64,000 nt of DNA from an uncultured Stenotrophomonas sp. (GCF_913778665.1 NZ_CAJYVQ010000012.1:372001-436000), one strand, 5' to 3'. Shown: positions 52,821-61,946, counted from the first letter of the stretch. Numbers and translations: made by a program. Notes: generated by a model from the sequence alone, not told the origin.

Positions 52821-55142
52821 ATGATGAGCGCGCCCACACCGATGGGATCGCCGGGCCGTGACCCGGCCCAGCTCCAGCTGGCCCGGGACATGGTCCTGCC
52901 CGCGCTGTGCCAGGCCTTCGGGGCGGCACTGGCGCGCTTCGACGATGCCCTGTTCGACCGCGCCGGCAATGCCGGCTCGTCGCAGTTGCTGTTCCTGGAT
53001 GCGATGCGCGAACTGCGGCGGCGCCGCGAGGACATCGCCGCCGCCTTCGCCGGCCACCTGCAGCGGGCATGGGAGGCGCTGGCCAGTGGCGAGCCGATGT
53101 CGGCCGAAGCCACGCTGTCCGGCCCCGCTGAAGATGGCCTGAGTCTGCTGGATGAGCACGTACTGGAATCGCGGCTGGCGGTGCGTAACTTCGCCACCGT
53201 GCTGCTGCGTGACTTCAAGCCGGTGCTGGCACGGCTGGACCGTCGCCTGGGCCGCCTGATCGGCGGCGCCGAACTGGATGCCGACCGCAACCCGATCAGC
53301 CCCGAGCACCTGGGCGTGGCCATCCACGAAGCCTTTGCCGGCTGTGAACTGGCCCCGGAAGTGCATCTGGTGCTGATCAAGCTGTGCGAGCGTGACCTGC
53401 GCGCGCCGGTGGGGCGTATCTACGAGAAGCTGGACGAACAACTGGCAGCGGCCGGGGTGATGTCGCAGATGGGGGCGCCGCGGCGTCCGATGTCGACCGC
53501 GCCCGACCCGCGCATGGCCTCGGGCCTGGACGATCTGGTGGAGCAGCGCGCGGGCGCAGGCTTCGACGGTGAGTTCGGCGATGACGAACAGGCCGCGCCG
53601 GCCTGGGCGCAGCGCTTCGCCGCGCGCTGGTCCGAGCGCCGTGGCCACATGCAACAGCACCTGGGCGCCGAGGACGCCGGTGCCGGCGAAAGTTACGCAG
53701 GCCAGCAGGGCATGTTGCTGGAAGCGCTGCACGAACTGCTGCAGCAGACCCGCCATGTGCGCGAGGACGCAACCTCGGCCGCGCAGGTGGCGATCGGCCA
53801 GCAGCGCCCGCTGAGCCAGCGCGAGATGATGTCGGTTCTGTCGCTGCTGCAGGCCACGCCCAGTGCGACCCTGCGCGCGGCGATCGGCGAGGACGGCGAA
53901 TCGCTGGCGCAGCGGTTGAAGAGCGAGGTGCTGTCCAGCGCCACCCGCCTCGGTGTCGATCCGGGCCAGACCCGGCTGGACCCGCAGGACGAGGATGCAA
54001 TCGACCTGGTCGGCATGCTGTTCGACGTGATGCTGGACGAGCGCGAGCTGGAAGGCCGCTCGCGCGAGCTGATCGGCCGCCTGGTGGTGCCGTTCGTCAA
54101 GGTTGCCATGCTCGACCGTCGCATGTTCGTGCAGAAGACCCACCCAGCGCGCAAGCTGCTCAACTCGCTGGCCGAGGCCTGCGAAGGCAACACCGGCGAG
54201 AGCCAGGCCGAGCGCATGCTGATGGCCAAGGTCGAGGAGATCGTCGAGCGGCTGGTGGCCGAGTTCAACGAGAACCTGGCGATCTTCCTGACCCTGGAAG
54301 AAGAATTCCGCGAATTCCTCGTGCAGCATCGCCGCCGCGTGGAAATCGCCGAGCGCCGCGCCGCCGAGACGCAGCGCGGCCAGGAAAAGCTGGAAATGGC
54401 CCGCACGCGTGCCGGCGCCGAACTGGACCGCCGCATCGGCGACGCTACCCTGCCTCCGGCCATCGCCGAATTCCTGCGCCAGCCGTGGCAGCACCACCTC
54501 ACCCTGGCGCTGCTGCGCGAGGGCGAGGAGGGGGCATCGGTGGCCGAAGCTCTGAGCCTGGGCGACGGCCTGCTGGAGGAAGTGGCCGAGGCCCGCCGCC
54601 AGATCGTCGGCAAGCCGTGGCTGCAGGCCTGGCAGCCGGCGCTGGCCAAGGTGTTCGCCAGCGTGGGTGTGCACGGTGACGCGGCAACCGGAGCGGTCGA
54701 CGCGCTGCATGACACGTTGCAGGGCATTGCCGAATCGCGGCCGGAACTGCAGCGCGCGCTGCCGGAGCTGCCACAGGTGGCACTGCCGATCCCGCCGGTG
54801 GCCGAATCGCCGGCGGTGGAGTTGAGTGGCCAGATCGATGCCGATGATTTCGACAACGCCGACGCCGATCGCTTCCGCCGCATGGAGATCGGCAACTGGC
54901 TGGACTTCGTCGACAAGGACGGCAAGGTGCAGGCCGGCAAGCTGTCCTGGGTCAGCCCGATTTCATCGCGCCTGCTGTTCGTCAACCGCCGCGGCGTGCG
55001 CTTCTGCGTGGCCTCGCCGGAGGAACTGGCAGTGATGGTGCGGCTGGGACGGCTGCGTGCGCATGTGGATGACGGTGCGTTCGATAGCGCCATGCAGGGC
55101 GTGATCGATCGGCTGGACCCGGGCAGCGCGACCCTGCATTGA
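52821..55142 (+). CDS. DUF1631 family protein
   Basis: 773 aa large cytoplasmic protein, mostly alpha-helical. Contains MVLPALCQAFGAALARFDDA, RLVVPFVKVAMLDRRMF and, near residues 690-760, the segment GKLSWVSPISSRLLFVNRRG, which looks PilZ-like but lacks the RxxxR c-di-GMP motif. Coiled-coil-rich middle (ERRAAETQRGQEKLEM). ATG at 52821 after a GGGGA-type site. Sometimes mislabelled thymidine phosphorylase. Function unknown; possible signalling scaffold. Confidence 0.85.
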   Translation: MMSAPTPMGSPGRDPAQLQLARDMVLPALCQAFGAALARFDDALFDRAGNAGSSQLLFLDAMRELRRRREDIAAAFAGHLQRAWEALASGEPMSAEATLSGPAEDGLSLLDEHVLESRLAVRNFATVLLRDFKPVLARLDRRLGRLIGGAELDADRNPISPEHLGVAIHEAFAGCELAPEVHLVLIKLCERDLRAPVGRIYEKLDEQLAAAGVMSQMGAPRRPMSTAPDPRMASGLDDLVEQRAGAGFDGEFGDDEQAAPAWAQRFAARWSERRGHMQQHLGAEDAGAGESYAGQQGMLLEALHELLQQTRHVREDATSAAQVAIGQQRPLSQREMMSVLSLLQATPSATLRAAIGEDGESLAQRLKSEVLSSATRLGVDPGQTRLDPQDEDAIDLVGMLFDVMLDERELEGRSRELIGRLVVPFVKVAMLDRRMFVQKTHPARKLLNSLAEACEGNTGESQAERMLMAKVEEIVERLVAEFNENLAIFLTLEEEFREFLVQHRRRVEIAERRAAETQRGQEKLEMARTRAGAELDRRIGDATLPPAIAEFLRQPWQHHLTLALLREGEEGASVAEALSLGDGLLEEVAEARRQIVGKPWLQAWQPALAKVFASVGVHGDAATGAVDALHDTLQGIAESRPELQRALPELPQVALPIPPVAESPAVELSGQIDADDFDNADADRFRRMEIGNWLDFVDKDGKVQAGKLSWVSPISSRLLFVNRRGVRFCVASPEELAVMVRLGRLRAHVDDGAFDSAMQGVIDRLDPGSATLH

Positions 55143-55193
55143 GCGGGGCCGCCTGCTAGGATCGGAAAAACTCACCGATCAGCGGGGACCTGC

Positions 55194-56273
55194 ATGGCCG
55201 TGGCGTTGCTGGGGATCAAGGAGACCGCGCCGGGCGAACGGCGCGTGGCGCTGACGCCGGAGACCGCGCGCAAGCTCGGCGCCCTGGGCATCACCGTCTG
55301 GTACGAAGCCGGCGCCGGACTGACCGCCGGTTTCACCGATGCCGCCTATGACGATGCCGGTGCCCGCGCGTTCGATGCCGGCCGCTGGGGCGAAATCGAC
55401 ATCCTGCTGTGCGTGCAGGCGCCGCCTGCGGCGGTCCTGGAGCAGCTCAAGCCGGGGGCCAGTGTAGTTGGCTTGTTGACCCCGGCCAGTGATCCGGCGC
55501 TGGCGGAACTGTCTGCCAACGATCGCCTGCATCTGTTCCCGCTGCAGCAGCTGCCGCGCACGACGCGTGCGCAGGCGATGGACGTGCTCAGTTCGCAGGC
55601 CGGCATGGCCGGCTACAAGGCGGCGCTGATCGCCGCCGAACGCGCGCCGCGTTTCTTCCCGATGCTGACCACGGCTGCCGGCACCGTGCGTCCGGCCAAG
55701 GTGCTGGTGATCGGTGCCGGCGTGGCCGGGCTGCAGGCGATTGCCACCGCGCGTCGTCTCGGTGCGCAGGTGGAAGGCTTCGACGTGCGCCCGGAAACCC
55801 GTGAGCAGATCCAGTCACTGGGCGCGCGCTTCCTCGACCTGGGGGTGAGCGCGGCGGGCGAGGGCGGTTACGCGCGTGCGTTGACCGATGACGAACGTGC
55901 CGAGCAGCAGCGCCGCCTGGCCGACCACCTGCGCAGCGTGGACGTGGTGATCTGCACCGCTGCGGTACCGGGCCGCCCGGCGCCGACCATCGTCACCGCC
56001 GCCATGGTGGAAGGCATGGCCACCGGCAGCGTGATCGTGGATCTGGCCGCCGAGAGTGGTGGCAATTGCGCGCTGACCCAGCCAGGGCAGTGCATCGAGC
56101 ACCAGTGCGTGACCATCGACGGTCCGCTCGGCCTGGCCAGTCGCGGCGCGACCCAGGCCAGCGAGATGTATGCGCGCAACCTGCTGAACTTCGTCGCGCT
56201 GTTCGTCCGCGAGGGTGATCTGGCATTCGACTGGGAAGACGAGCTGCTGGCGAGGACCCGCTGGCGGCCCTGA
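55194..56273 (+). CDS. pntAA: NAD(P) transhydrogenase subunit alpha, soluble part
   Basis: 359 aa. Carries the NAD(H)-binding dI domain: EKPGERRVALTPETARKLG-like GERRVALTPETARKLG, then VLVIGAGVAGLQAIATARRL (NAD motif) and FDVRPETREQIQSLGARFL. In the split form, the membrane part is encoded by pntAB, here 1.5 kb away. Proton-driven transfer of hydride between NADH and NADP. A TAGGAT -10-like box precedes it. Confidence 0.93.
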   Translation: MAVALLGIKETAPGERRVALTPETARKLGALGITVWYEAGAGLTAGFTDAAYDDAGARAFDAGRWGEIDILLCVQAPPAAVLEQLKPGASVVGLLTPASDPALAELSANDRLHLFPLQQLPRTTRAQAMDVLSSQAGMAGYKAALIAAERAPRFFPMLTTAAGTVRPAKVLVIGAGVAGLQAIATARRLGAQVEGFDVRPETREQIQSLGARFLDLGVSAAGEGGYARALTDDERAEQQRRLADHLRSVDVVICTAAVPGRPAPTIVTAAMVEGMATGSVIVDLAAESGGNCALTQPGQCIEHQCVTIDGPLGLASRGATQASEMYARNLLNFVALFVREGDLAFDWEDELLARTRWRP

Positions 56274-56281
56274 ACGGCATG

Positions 56282-56319
56282 GGGTCGGATCCCTTTGCGC
56301 CAGCAAAGGGCTCCGACCC
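56282..56319. repeat. long hairpin repeat, second family
   Basis: GGGTCGGATCCCTTTGC pairs with GCAAAGGGCTCCGACCC (17 positions, one mismatch, loop GCCA), right after pntAA. Shares GATC-x-CTTT / AAAG-x-G-x-TC architecture with the hairpin at 62019-62063. May terminate pntAA transcripts. Confidence 0.65.
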
Positions 56320-56334
56320 GTTCCTCGCGGCGTT

Positions 56335-56796
56335 TTACCGCGGCTTCGCCGGCGGCGGGTTGTCGCGTACCCAGTCCTTGCGCTGTTCCGGCGTCATCTG
56401 CGACCAGCGCTCGCGCAAGGCTTCGCGCTGCGCTGGCGGCATGTCGCGCATCTGCCCGAACAGGGCACGCGCCTGCTCGCGCTGTTCCGGGCTCATGTGC
56501 TCGAAGCGGCGCAGGCCGCGGCGGGCCTTGTCGCGTTCCTCCGGGCTCATCGATTGCCAGCGCTGGCCATGCGACAGCATGCGTTGGCGCTGGCCGGGAT
56601 CGGCCCCGTTCCAGCGGTCGCGCAGCGGCGCCAGCAGCGATTCGCGCTGGGCGTCACTCAACTGTTCCCACGCCGGCAGTGGCGCGGCCGGTGCAGGTCG
56701 AGGGGCCGCAGCCGGTACAGTGGTCTGCGCCAGTGCGGGAGTGGCCGGCAGCAGCGACAGGGTCAGCAGCAGCGGCAGTAGGTTCAATCGGGGCAT
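56335..56796 (-). CDS. DUF3106 exported protein
   Basis: 153 aa. Signal peptide to about residue 23 (ALAQ). Repeated helical units of the DUF3106 type: WEQLSDAQRESLLAPLRDRW, MSPEERDKARRGLRRFEHM, MSPEQREQARALFGQMRDM and WSQMTPEQRKDWV. Such proteins resemble periplasmic metal/stress chaperones such as CpxP/Spy in repeat style. Last gene of the sigma-factor operon. Confidence 0.88.
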   Translation of the reverse strand: MPRLNLLPLLLTLSLLPATPALAQTTVPAAAPRPAPAAPLPAWEQLSDAQRESLLAPLRDRWNGADPGQRQRMLSHGQRWQSMSPEERDKARRGLRRFEHMSPEQREQARALFGQMRDMPPAQREALRERWSQMTPEQRKDWVRDNPPPAKPR

Positions 56797-56799
56797 GGT

Positions 56800-57126
56800 T
56801 CACTCCATCGCCAGGTCGGTATCGCCCAGCCACAGGTACAGGTCGGGATTCTCGTCGTACAGCGCGCTGTTGTCTTCCACCGAGGCCAGCGCCGGTGCCG
56901 GCGCAGGGCCCGGCAGTGGGCTGTGGCCGCTGAACTGCAGGCCGATACCTAGTGCCACCACCAGCGAACAGGCACTGGCCAGCCACCAGCGCAGGCGCCC
57001 ATGCCGGGCCGCACTGGCGCCGTAGCGGGCCTGGCGCAGCCGTGCCAGTGTGGCCGGCGACAGCGCCTGCAGCGACTGCGCGTGCAGGCTGCGCAGCATG
57101 TCATCGGAGGGCAGGGAGCGGTTCAC
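56800..57126 (-). CDS. DUF3619-like protein, probable anti-sigma factor
   Basis: 108 aa with one membrane helix about 48-66 (WLASACSLVVALGIGLQF). N-terminal part SLPSDDMLRSLHAQSLQALS is helical and cytoplasmic; C-terminal Pro/Ala-rich region is periplasmic. Overlaps the ECF sigma stop by four bases and precedes the DUF3106 gene. Position and topology argue for an anti-sigma function; no zinc-binding HxxxCxxC is visible, so the mechanism is not the ZAS type. Confidence 0.7.
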   Translation of the reverse strand: MNRSLPSDDMLRSLHAQSLQALSPATLARLRQARYGASAARHGRLRWWLASACSLVVALGIGLQFSGHSPLPGPAPAPALASVEDNSALYDENPDLYLWLGDTDLAME

Positions 57127-57713
57127 GGGTGAGTCTCCAGGTAGTCCTGCAGCGCCTGCCGGGCGCGTGCCAGATGGGTTTTTACCGCGCCTTCGCTGCA
57201 GCCCATGGCGCGGGCGGTGGTGGCCCCGTCCAGGTCCTGCAGCACGCGCAGGGTGAAGGCCTCGCGCTGCCGTGCGGGCAGGGTGCGCAGTGCCTGCACC
57301 AGGTGCTGGTACTGCTGGCGCTGCTCATGCGCCCGCGCCGGGTCCGGGCCAGGATCGGTCCAGTCGATCTCGCCGCCGTCGGCATCCTGGTTGTCGCGCC
57401 AGAACGGCAGGCGGAAGCGGCGTCGGCGCTGCAGGTCGATCACGCGCCGGCGAAGGATGCTCCAGAACAGCGGCGCCCATTCGGCGGCCGGCTTGTCGGC
57501 GTAGTCCAGCATGCGCATCAGCGCGTCCTGCACCGCGTCCATGGCGTCTTCGCGTTGGCGCAGACCGGCCTCGGCGAAACGGAACGCGCGCGGGCCGACG
57601 CTGGCCAGGAACGCCTCCAGCGACGCCGGCAGGGCATCGGTTTCGGCGCTCGGGGGGACGGGGCTGCTCACCAGCACAGGGTACGGTTCCTCGCTCGGGG
57701 TCACCATCGACAA
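57123..57713 (-). CDS. ECF-type RNA polymerase sigma factor
   Basis: 196 aa. Sigma region 2 at about 35-100 (AEAGLRQREDAMDAVQDALM, FWSILRRRVIDLQRRRR) and region 4 at about 135-190 (LPARQREAFTLRVLQDLDGA, MGCSEGAVKTHLARARQAL). N-terminal ~30 residues are disordered. First of three overlapping genes sigma, DUF3619-like and DUF3106 on the minus strand, inserted between pntAA and pntAB. Confidence 0.9.
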   Translation of the reverse strand: MSMVTPSEEPYPVLVSSPVPPSAETDALPASLEAFLASVGPRAFRFAEAGLRQREDAMDAVQDALMRMLDYADKPAAEWAPLFWSILRRRVIDLQRRRRFRLPFWRDNQDADGGEIDWTDPGPDPARAHEQRQQYQHLVQALRTLPARQREAFTLRVLQDLDGATTARAMGCSEGAVKTHLARARQALQDYLETHP

Positions 57714-57805
57714 CGCGTGAGCGCAGCGTCGGTTGACGCCGGGTGCGCGCCGGGTTCAGCCCGTGGTTATGATGGGCCGACGAAGACAGAGCGGGAGCGT
57801 TGCCA

Positions 57806-58126
57806 GTGAGTGACGGGTTCGTAGCGCTGTACATCTTCATGCTGGCGGCAATCGCAGGCCACGTGATCATTTCGCGGGTGCCGGTGATCCTGCATACCCC
57901 GCTGATGTCGGGCTCCAACTTCATCCATGGCATCGTGCTGATCGGCGCGATGGTGGTGCTGGGGCACGCACAGACGCCTCTGGAGAAGGCGCTGGGCTTC
58001 CTCGCCGTGCTGCTGGGCGCCGGCAACGCCGCCGGTGGCTATGTAGTCACCGCGCGCATGCTGGAAATGTTCAAGCCGAGCGCGCCCAAGGATGGCAAGG
58101 ACCAGCCGAAGGAGCCGCAGGCTTGA
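57806..58126 (+). CDS. pntAB: NAD(P) transhydrogenase subunit alpha, membrane part
   Basis: 106 aa with about three or four membrane helices: YIFMLAAIAGHVIISRVPV, GIVLIGAMVVLGHA, LGFLAVLLGAGNAAGGYVVT. GTG at 57806 follows GGGAG; a TTG six bases upstream is less likely. Overlaps pntB by four bases. Belongs with pntAA, from which it is separated by the sigma operon. Confidence 0.92.
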   Translation: MSDGFVALYIFMLAAIAGHVIISRVPVILHTPLMSGSNFIHGIVLIGAMVVLGHAQTPLEKALGFLAVLLGAGNAAGGYVVTARMLEMFKPSAPKDGKDQPKEPQA

Positions 58127-59583
58127 ACATCAGCACCGTTGAACTGCTTGATTGGCTGGTCAAGGCCAGCTACCTGGTCGCCGCCACCCTGTTCCTGCTG
58201 GGCCTGCAACGCATGGCCTCGCCGCTGACCGCGCGCAGCGGCATCCGCTGGGCAGGGCTGGGCATGCTGCTGGCCACGGTGGCGACGTTCTTCCTGCCCG
58301 AACTGCACAACGTGCCGCTGATCCTGGTGGCGCTGCTGCTCGGCGCCGGCCTTGCCTGGTGGTCGGCCGGCAAGGTCGCCATCACCGACATGCCGCAGAT
58401 GGTGGCGCTGTACAACGGCATGGGCGGCGGCTCAGCGGCGGCGATCGGTGCGGTGGAACTGCTGCGCTATGCCTTCCTGGCCCACCGCGACACCACGCAC
58501 TGGAGCGAGCAGGCACTGGCCGACCTGGCTGCGCGCCAGCCTTCGGGCACGGTGTTGCTGCTGGCGGTGGTCGGCGCGGCCATCGGTGCGGTGTCGTTGT
58601 CCGGCTCGGTGATCGCCTGGGCCAAGCTCGACGGTCGCCTCGACAAACGCGTGACCTGGACCGGCCAGCAGGTGATGAACCTGCTGGTGGCGCTGGCGGT
58701 GGTGGTGCTGGCGATCATCGCGGCCAGCACGCTCAGCACCTGGGCGATCGTCGCCTTCTTCGTGCTGGCGCTGGCCCTGGGCGTGCTGATGACGCTGCCC
58801 ATTGGCGGCGCCGACATGCCGGTGGTGATCTCGCTGTACAACGCGTTCACCGGCCTGGCGGTGTCCTTCGAAGGCTATGTGCTGGGCAACGAGGCGCTGA
58901 TCATCGCCGGCATGATGGTCGGCGCGGCCGGCATCCTGCTGACGCGGCTGATGGCCAAGGCGATGAACCGGCCGATCCGCAACGTGCTGTTCTCCAACTT
59001 CGGTGGTGGCGCAGGTGGCGAAGCGCAGGCAATCACCGGCTCGCAGAAGCCGATCGACGCAGCCGACGTGGCCGCGATGATGGCGTTTGCCGAGCGGGTG
59101 GTCATCGTGCCCGGCTACGGCATGGCGGTGGCGCAGGCGCAGCACAAGATCTGGGAACTGGCGCAGCGGCTGGGTCAGCGCGGGGTCAAGGTGAAGTTCG
59201 CGATCCACCCGGTGGCGGGGCGCATGCCCGGGCACATGAATGTGCTGCTGGCCGAAGCGGGCGTGCCCTACGACCTGATCGCGGACATGGATGATATCAA
59301 CCCGGAGTTCGCCAACACCGACGTGGTGCTGGTGATCGGCGCCAACGACGTGGTCAATCCGGTCGCACGCACCGATCCGGCCAGCCCGATCTACGGCATG
59401 CCGGTGCTGGACGTGGTCAACGCGCGCAACGTGGTGGTGATCAAGCGTGGCAAGGGCACCGGCTTTGCCGGCATCGAGAATGCGCTGTTCTACGCCGACA
59501 ACACGCGCATGCTGTACGGCGATGGCGCCGAAGCGGCGGCCTCGCTGGTGAGCGAGTTGAAGGCGCTCGACGGCGGGCATTGA
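58123..59583 (+). CDS. pntB: NAD(P) transhydrogenase subunit beta
   Basis: 486 aa. N-terminal domain with about eight helices (GLAWWSAGKVAITDMPQMVA) and C-terminal NADP(H)-binding dIII domain: VIVPGYGMAVAQAQHKIWEL, HPVAGRMPGHMNVLLAEAGV, VVLVIGANDVVNPVARTDPA. With PntAA/PntAB it pumps protons while reducing NADP. Followed by three REP palindromes. Confidence 0.95.
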   Translation: MNISTVELLDWLVKASYLVAATLFLLGLQRMASPLTARSGIRWAGLGMLLATVATFFLPELHNVPLILVALLLGAGLAWWSAGKVAITDMPQMVALYNGMGGGSAAAIGAVELLRYAFLAHRDTTHWSEQALADLAARQPSGTVLLLAVVGAAIGAVSLSGSVIAWAKLDGRLDKRVTWTGQQVMNLLVALAVVVLAIIAASTLSTWAIVAFFVLALALGVLMTLPIGGADMPVVISLYNAFTGLAVSFEGYVLGNEALIIAGMMVGAAGILLTRLMAKAMNRPIRNVLFSNFGGGAGGEAQAITGSQKPIDAADVAAMMAFAERVVIVPGYGMAVAQAQHKIWELAQRLGQRGVKVKFAIHPVAGRMPGHMNVLLAEAGVPYDLIADMDDINPEFANTDVVLVIGANDVVNPVARTDPASPIYGMPVLDVVNARNVVVIKRGKGTGFAGIENALFYADNTRMLYGDGAEAAASLVSELKALDGGH

Positions 59584-59604
59584 GGCCTGGCTTCATCCAG
59601 CGGG

Positions 59605-59678
59605 TGCGGACCTTGGTCCGCACGCGTCTGCCGGCCAGCGGCCGGCACGCCCCCCATCCACGCAGAGCATGGATCTAC
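59605..59678. repeat. cluster of three SMAG-type palindromes
   Basis: TGCGGACC/GGTCCGCA (59605-59622), TGCCGGCC/GGCCGGCA (59629-59647), and an inverted element with CTAC tail (59656-59678, one mismatch). Lies in the 99-base gap between convergent pntB and the next minus-strand gene. Confidence 0.8.
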
Positions 59679-59682
59679 GTGA

Positions 59683-60102
59683 TCAGCGCGCCAGCCACGC
59701 GCCCACGGCTACGGCCAGCGCCAGCCACAGCCATTCCACCGCGCCATTGGCCAGGGTGACCAGGGTCCAGGCCAGGTGCGGGCCCATGCGCAGGCTGGCG
59801 TCCCACAGGTCCAGGCCGATTGAGCCGCCCATCCAGGCGCTGGCGATGGCCCAGTTGGCCACAGCGGCCACCAGCAGGGTGCCGAACACCACCAGCGCGA
59901 TGCGCAGGGGGCCCGGGCCGAGCGTACCCATGCGCAGCATGAACACCAGTTCCAGGGCGGTCAGTACCGCCATCCAGCCGACCTGCCGGCCGGTCATCAG
60001 GGCCAGCACCATCCAGGCAAGGGGAGCAACAACCAGGCCCAGCAACAACATGATGGGCCAGAGCCAGGTCACGGTCCTGGCACGCGCGGCATTGGAGGAC
60101 AT
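59683..60102 (-). CDS. hypothetical membrane protein
   Basis: 139 aa, four predicted membrane helices, not recognised. ATG at 60102 (MSSNAARARTVTWLWP) follows GGGAG; helices run WPIMLLLGLVVAPLAWMVLAL, WMAVLTALELVFML, IALVVFGTLLVAAVANWAIA and LVTLANGAVEWLWLALAVAV. Diverges from sufT with a 122-base gap. Ends four bases from the SMAG cluster. Confidence 0.75.
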   Translation of the reverse strand: MSSNAARARTVTWLWPIMLLLGLVVAPLAWMVLALMTGRQVGWMAVLTALELVFMLRMGTLGPGPLRIALVVFGTLLVAAVANWAIASAWMGGSIGLDLWDASLRMGPHLAWTLVTLANGAVEWLWLALAVAVGAWLAR

Positions 60103-60224
60103 CGAAGCTCCCTGAAGATCACCCACAGGATACTGTGGATTGCCGCGCTGCACCGGCGGCGGCAGGGCCGCTGGGCTAGAATGCCGTCTTGCGTGGCTGC
60201 GGCCACGGCCCCATATCGGTCCCC

Positions 60225-60776
60225 ATGTATTCCCGTAGCAGCGAACCTGTCCACTTCGAACGCGATTGCGAGGCCGTGATGGTCCCGCAGGGCGACACCG
60301 TGACCCTGCCCGCCGGCAGCTATGGGTACATCACCCAGGCGCTGGGCGGCAGCTATTCGGTGTTCGTCGAAGGCAACCTGTTCCGCATCGCCGGCAAGGA
60401 CGGCGACGCCATCGGCAAGGAGGCCCCGGCGCCGCTGGAACTGCCCGCCGATGCCACCGATGAACAGGTGGAACAGCTGGTATGGCAGCAGCTCCGGACC
60501 TGCTTTGACCCGGAAATTCCGGTGAACATCGTCGAACTGGGCCTGGTCTACGAGGTCGAGATCAAGCACCTGGACGAGGGCCAGCGCGAGATCGACGTGA
60601 AGATGACCCTGACCGCGCCGGCCTGTGGCATGGGCGACATCCTGGTCGACGACGTGCGCAGCAAGCTAGAAATGATCCCGACGGTAGCCGAGGCCGACGT
60701 CGAACTGGTGTTCGACCCGCCGTGGAACCAGCACATGATGTCCGAGGCGGCCCGGCTCGAGACCGGCATGCTTTGA
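60225..60776 (+). CDS. sufT: Fe-S cluster assembly protein SufT
   Basis: 183 aa. N-terminal extension (EPVHFERDCEAVMVPQGDTV), then the DUF59/MIP18 domain: DPEIPVNIVELGLVYEVEI and the cysteine loop TLTAPACGMGDILVDDV. Involved in maturation of Fe-S proteins. ATG at 60225 gives MYSRSSEPVHFER; an in-frame start at 60189 is less likely. A TAGAAT -10-like box lies at 60177-60182. Confidence 0.9.
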   Translation: MYSRSSEPVHFERDCEAVMVPQGDTVTLPAGSYGYITQALGGSYSVFVEGNLFRIAGKDGDAIGKEAPAPLELPADATDEQVEQLVWQQLRTCFDPEIPVNIVELGLVYEVEIKHLDEGQREIDVKMTLTAPACGMGDILVDDVRSKLEMIPTVAEADVELVFDPPWNQHMMSEAARLETGML

Positions 60777-60835
60777 CCCAGGGCCCGCAGTGACGCGGGC
60801 CCGGCACTACCCGCAACCAGAACAGGAATCCTCCG

Positions 60836-61930
60836 GTGTCCCAGTCCATTCCCAGCTTCGCCGTCACCCCTTCGGACCACCCGCGCAGCGCTGAAGAGCG
60901 CGCCCAGATCCTGGAGAAGCCCGGCTTCGGCCTGCACTTCACCGATCACATGGTGGAAGTGCGCTGGGACAAGGACGCCGGCTGGCACAACGCCAACGTG
61001 CGTGCCTACGGCCCGCTGCAGCTGGACCCGGCTGCGGCCGTGCTGCACTACGGCCAGGAAATCTTCGAAGGCATCAAGGCCTACCGCCACGCCGACGGTT
61101 CGATCTGGACCTTCCGCCCGGATGCCAACAGCCGTCGCCTGCAGCGTTCTGCACAGCGCCTGGCACTGCCGGAACTGCCGGTGGAGATCTTCGTCGAATC
61201 GCTGAAGCAGCTGATTGCCGTGGACAGCGACTGGGTGCCGTCGGCCGATGAGTCGAGCCTGTACTTCCGTCCGTTCATGATCGGCGACGAAGCCTTCCTC
61301 GGCGTGCGCGGCGCGCACAAGGCCGGGTACTACGTCATCGCCAGCCCGGCCGGCCCGTACTTCGCCAAGGGCGTTGCCCCGGTGTCGATCTGGCTGTCCA
61401 CCGAGTACGCACGTGCGGCCAAGGGCGGCACCGGTGCGGCCAAGTGCGGCGGCAACTACGCCGCTTCGCTGCTGCCGCAGCAGAAGGCGCAGGCGCAGGG
61501 CTGCTCGCAGGTGCTGTTCCTCGACCCGGTCGAAGGCAAGTACCTGGAAGAGCTGGGCGGCATGAATGTGTTCCTGGTTTACAAGGACGGCACCCTGGTC
61601 ACCCCGGAACTGTCGGGCAGCATCCTCGAGGGCATCACCCGCGAGAGCATCCTGCAGCTGGCGCGCGACCGGGGCATGAAGGTCGAGGAGCGCAAGGTCA
61701 GCATCGACGAGTGGAAGGACGGCGTTGCCTCCGGCGCGATCAGTGAAGTGTTCGCCTGCGGCACCGCAGCGGTGGTCACCCCGATCGGCCAGCTGAAGGG
61801 CGAGGGTTTCTCGGTCGGCGACATCAACGCCCCGGCCGGCGAAGTGACCATGTCGCTGCGCAAGGAACTGACCGATATCCAGTATGGCCGCCTGCCGGAC
61901 CGCCACAACTGGCTGGTCAAGCTGGGCTGA
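60836..61930 (+). CDS. ilvE: branched-chain amino acid aminotransferase
   Basis: 364 aa PLP enzyme of fold type IV. Catalyses the last step of valine, leucine and isoleucine synthesis. YGQEIFEGIKAYRHADGSIW, the PLP lysine in GAAKCGGNYAASLLPQQ, GGMNVFLVYKDG and the C-terminal AAVVTPIGQLKGEGFSVGD. GTG at 60836 follows CAGGAATCCTCC. Followed by a SMAG element and a terminator. The protein is of the longer (BCAT-like) rather than E. coli IlvE type. Confidence 0.94.
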   Translation: MSQSIPSFAVTPSDHPRSAEERAQILEKPGFGLHFTDHMVEVRWDKDAGWHNANVRAYGPLQLDPAAAVLHYGQEIFEGIKAYRHADGSIWTFRPDANSRRLQRSAQRLALPELPVEIFVESLKQLIAVDSDWVPSADESSLYFRPFMIGDEAFLGVRGAHKAGYYVIASPAGPYFAKGVAPVSIWLSTEYARAAKGGTGAAKCGGNYAASLLPQQKAQAQGCSQVLFLDPVEGKYLEELGGMNVFLVYKDGTLVTPELSGSILEGITRESILQLARDRGMKVEERKVSIDEWKDGVASGAISEVFACGTAAVVTPIGQLKGEGFSVGDINAPAGEVTMSLRKELTDIQYGRLPDRHNWLVKLG

Positions 61931-61946
61931 TCGCCCGCGGTCAACG

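Noticed and set aside
60121..60224. sigma70 promoter for sufT with a matching -35
   Set aside because: TAGAAT is present but no -35 lies at a suitable distance; not called as a feature.
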